Source of the DNA: Candidatus Gastranaerophilales bacterium
GTDB taxonomy: Bacteria > Cyanobacteriota > Vampirovibrionia > Gastranaerophilales > Gastranaerophilaceae
Direction: 5' to 3'
Assembly: GCA_905235825.1 (NCBI GenBank)
Contig: CAJONH010000200.1
Coordinates: forward strand, 1 to 6,578
Length of the DNA stretch: 6,578 bases
Positions within the stretch are counted from its first letter, which is position 1. Each line of letters starts with the position of its first letter. A program made the position numbers and the translations under genes. The notes beneath the pieces were generated by a model. That model made no database searches. It was given only the letters and a program-made list of their open reading frames with translations, and was not told where the DNA came from. This document shows, piece after piece, positions 6,347-6,578 of the stretch.

Positions 6347-6578
6347 AATACTGATTGTACATCAAGTTTTTCTAAATTGATATATAGGCTTAATAAATAA
6401 TTTTATCTGTTATTTACGGAGCGGTATGGGCTAGTATGCAACTATTGCTTTTTGCAACAAATTTGCACAATTTAACAAAAAAATAGCAAAAAATTTTCGT
6501 TTTGATTTATTAGAACAAGACGAGGTGTAAAGAATATTCCAAAATTGTATGATATTGCAGAAAAAAGTGAAGAAAATT
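6347..6578. other. AT-rich region upstream of rsgA, no supported gene
   Basis: This 232-base stretch probably holds the rsgA operon promoter, but no good -35/-10 pair is visible. The best -10 is TACAAT on the minus strand (6354-6359), only seven bases before the rsgA ATG. Positions 6442-6486 can form a long imperfect hairpin (CTATT-gc-TTTTTG paired with CAAAAAAATAG, 21-base loop), with nearby direct repeats TGCAAC at 6437 and 6453. On the plus strand, a frame from 6506 to the end is open for 24 codons without an ATG and may be the start of a divergent gene. Confidence 0.4.

Noticed and set aside
6436..6486. Plus-strand mini-ORF ATG to TAG of 16 codons
   Set aside because: It has no ribosome-binding site and consists of low-complexity repeats of TTGCAA-like sequence; too short to support.

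Overview
The window is a strongly AT-rich stretch of bacterial DNA (about 70% A+T by eye) with six complete genes, all on the minus strand. Read in the direction of transcription (right to left) they are: the ribosome-assembly GTPase rsgA, a short-chain isoprenyl diphosphate synthase of the CrtE/IspA type, a small DUF212 'divergent PAP2' membrane protein, a soluble PAS-GAF histidine kinase, a large multi-pass membrane protein that resembles a GT-C glycosyltransferase, and a small two-EF-hand protein. Stops TAA, TAG and TGA are all used, so the standard bacterial code fits.

Organism: a prenyl synthase directly followed by DUF212 is an arrangement I know from Cyanobacteria. The synthase signature (SLIHDDLPxMDNDDFRRGKP) is also closest to cyanobacterial CrtE. 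Together with the low GC and a small EF-hand protein, this suggests a non-photosynthetic relative of Cyanobacteria (Melainabacteria/Vampirovibrionia, for example Gastranaerophilales). This is inference; no marker gene settles it.

Layout: rsgA, the synthase and DUF212 overlap by 8 and 10 nt, and the kinase starts 5 nt after the DUF212 stop with its ribosome-binding site overlapping that stop. These four look like one translationally coupled operon. The kinase start is probably an ATG at 3998 rather than a TTG at 4019. A perfect 8-bp stem-loop covers the kinase stop codon, followed 41 nt downstream by the membrane protein gene, which may be a weakly coupled fifth gene. The EF-hand gene has its own recognisable promoter and a strong AAGGAG site, so it is probably a separate unit.

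Edges: positions 1-90 are different in character from everything else. They are about half G+C and packed with inverted repeats, including perfect 10-bp arms, and look like the edge of an interspersed repeat or structured element. Positions 6347-6578 are AT-rich and hold no gene I can support, only the rsgA upstream region and a possible start of a divergent gene. No tRNA, rRNA, CRISPR array or insertion sequence is visible.

The most interesting biology is the pairing of an isoprenoid synthase with a putative lipid phosphatase-like membrane protein and an orphan cytoplasmic sensor kinase in one coupled operon, and the GC-rich palindromic element at the left edge.
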